A stretch of 5,650 nucleotides of DNA from Candidatus Bathyarchaeota archaeon (lineage in GTDB: Archaea; Thermoproteota; Bathyarchaeia; Bathyarchaeales; UBA233), in assembly GCA_007050895.1 (NCBI GenBank), contig SMYP01000008.1:1-5650 (forward strand), given 5' to 3'. Below the pieces are notes generated by a model. It was not told the DNA's origin, made no database searches, and worked only from the letters and a program-made list of their open reading frames with translations. The translations under genes and the position numbers were made by a program. Positions 4,835 through 5,650 of this stretch are shown one piece after another; positions within the stretch are counted from its first letter, which is position 1, and every line of letters begins with the position of its first letter.

Positions 4835-5493
4835 CTAAAAGTGAACGCTGATGGGCAGAGCTTGTTTAGAACGCACGTTTCACATTGGGGTTTCCTTGCG
4901 TTGCATTTGCGTCTGCCGTGAAAAATTAGCAGGTCAGTGATGCGCATCCACTTGTCCTTTGGAACAATATTCATCAAGTCTCTTTCTATCTTATCTTGGT
5001 TGCTGTTTTCGGTCATCCCAAGCCTCTGAGCTAGCCTGCTCACGTGAGTATCAACGGCTACCCCGGCTATTATACCGTATGCGTTGTATAAAACGATGTT
5101 CGCTGTTTTCCGTGCAACTCCTGGAAGTTCAACTAACTCCTTCATAGTCTTGGGAACCTGCGACTTATACTTGTCAACCAGCATTTTGGCTGATTTTTTC
5201 AAGTTCTTGGCTTTATTATGGTAGAAACCAGACGATTTAATGTCTTGCTCCAGTTCAGTCAAATCGGCATTTGCGTAATCTTTAGCGGTTTTGTATTTTT
5301 GGAATAGTCTTGGCGTTATCGCGTTGATTTGTTCATCAGTGGCCTGGGCGGAAAGAATTGTAGCTACCAAGAGCTCCAAGGGATTGGAGTAATGTAATGC
5401 GATTTCGGCGTCCGAATGCTCTTTTTCGAGCAGTTCCATGATTTTCAGCACTCGCACCTTGGATTCGAGATTTACTTCGGTTTTCTTCACCAC
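4831..5493 (-). CDS. nth: Endonuclease III (DNA glycosylase/AP lyase)
   Basis: A 220-aa HhH-GPD base-excision repair enzyme that removes oxidised pyrimidines and cleaves the abasic site. The conserved LSAQATD is at 47-53. The helix-hairpin-helix is ELPGVARKTANIVL (122-135), with catalytic lysine K129; Ala127 replaces the common Gly of LPGVGRKTA. Catalytic aspartate D148 is in VDTHVSR (147-153). The 4Fe-4S ligands C197-x6-C204-x2-C207-x5-C213 are all present, so the enzyme looks intact. Length is near the 211 aa of the E. coli enzyme. Two GTG codons stand in tandem at 5493 and 5490; the outer is reported. AAGGGGG (5497-5503) sits 3 nt from the outer and 6 nt from the inner, so the inner may be the real start. 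The gene is divergent from the partial gene at 5574. Confidence 0.96.
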   Translation of the reverse strand: MVKKTEVNLESKVRVLKIMELLEKEHSDAEIALHYSNPLELLVATILSAQATDEQINAITPRLFQKYKTAKDYANADLTELEQDIKSSGFYHNKAKNLKKSAKMLVDKYKSQVPKTMKELVELPGVARKTANIVLYNAYGIIAGVAVDTHVSRLAQRLGMTENSNQDKIERDLMNIVPKDKWMRITDLLIFHGRRKCNARKPQCETCVLNKLCPSAFTFS

Positions 5494-5562
5494 TAACCCC
5501 CTTCTATAAGAGTTATTTTCTTTCTACAAAAACTTTTACTGTTAACTATTCAAACATATTGT

Positions 5563-5569
5563 GAGGTGA
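5563..5569 (+). promoter_or_regulatory. Near-ideal Shine-Dalgarno GAGGTGA
   Basis: GAGGTGA lies 4 nt before ATG 5574 and 10 nt before an in-frame ATG at 5580, so either could be the start. The divergent gap 5494-5573 also has AT-rich stretches (AAAACTTTTACT near 5529-5540) that might hold a TATA element for either direction, without a clear match. Confidence 0.65.
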
Positions 5570-5573
5570 AGTT

Positions 5574-5650
5574 ATGAGTATGAAGCTTAGAGTGGATGGT
5601 CAAGAAATCCCCCTTAATGAATTTGTGGAGAAGATTCTGAGCGGATCAAT
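5574..5650 (+). CDS. Start of an unrecognised gene, cut by the window edge
   Basis: Only the first 25 codons are present, reading MSMKLRVDGQEIPLNEFVEK and then ILSGS. The pattern suggests a beta-hairpin-like opening (KLRVDGQEIPL) followed by an amphipathic helix (NEFVEKILSG). The strong ribosome binding site, AUG start and absence of stops make it a real gene with fair certainty. I do not recognise the product with enough support to name it. If translation begins at the second ATG (5580) the protein would start MKLRVDG. It is divergent from endonuclease III with an 80-bp gap. Confidence 0.7.
   Translation, partial: MSMKLRVDGQEIPLNEFVEKILSGS

Overview
The window looks archaeal. It carries a COG2522-type regulator (an archaeal XRE-like helix-turn-helix with C-terminal CxxC pairs), winged-helix regulators, TATA-like promoter elements, purine-rich Shine-Dalgarno sites of the GGAGG/GGTGA type, and several TTG or GTG starts. 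The DNA is fairly AT-rich. Gene content is compatible with a Thermoproteota/Bathyarchaeia-like lineage, but that placement is a guess from gene style and was not tested.

Layout, left to right. (1) 10-966, plus strand: a two-gene redox/iron unit, a short flavodoxin followed after 27 nt by a ferritin-like four-helix protein. (2) 967-1219: a gene-free stretch between convergent genes, with T-runs and weak hairpins. (3) 1220-2707: a divergent pair of regulators. A 314-aa protein with a Cys4 motif and about three winged-helix segments lies on the minus strand. A 127-aa helix-turn-helix protein with three CxxC pairs lies on the plus strand. Between them are two nearly identical 15-bp palindromic repeats set 19 bp apart and abutting a two-way TATA element. 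(4) 2769-3194, plus: a CoA-binding-domain protein, convergent with (5) 3213-4055, minus: a winged helix fused to a VIT1/CCC1-like membrane domain. (6) 4220-4834, plus: a class I SAM-dependent methyltransferase whose stop overlaps that of (7) 4831-5493, minus: endonuclease III. (8) 5574 to the window edge, plus: the first 25 codons of an unrecognised gene with a very good ribosome binding site.

There is no mobile element, CRISPR array, tRNA or rRNA. Most genes belong to known families. The most distinctive parts are the tandem operator region between the two Cys-rich regulators and the winged-helix/VIT fusion. Iron or redox handling recurs in the flavodoxin, the ferritin-like protein, the VIT-like transporter, the 4Fe-4S endonuclease III and the two Cys-cluster regulators. 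The strand layout, however, shows no single operon, so joint function is only a hypothesis.
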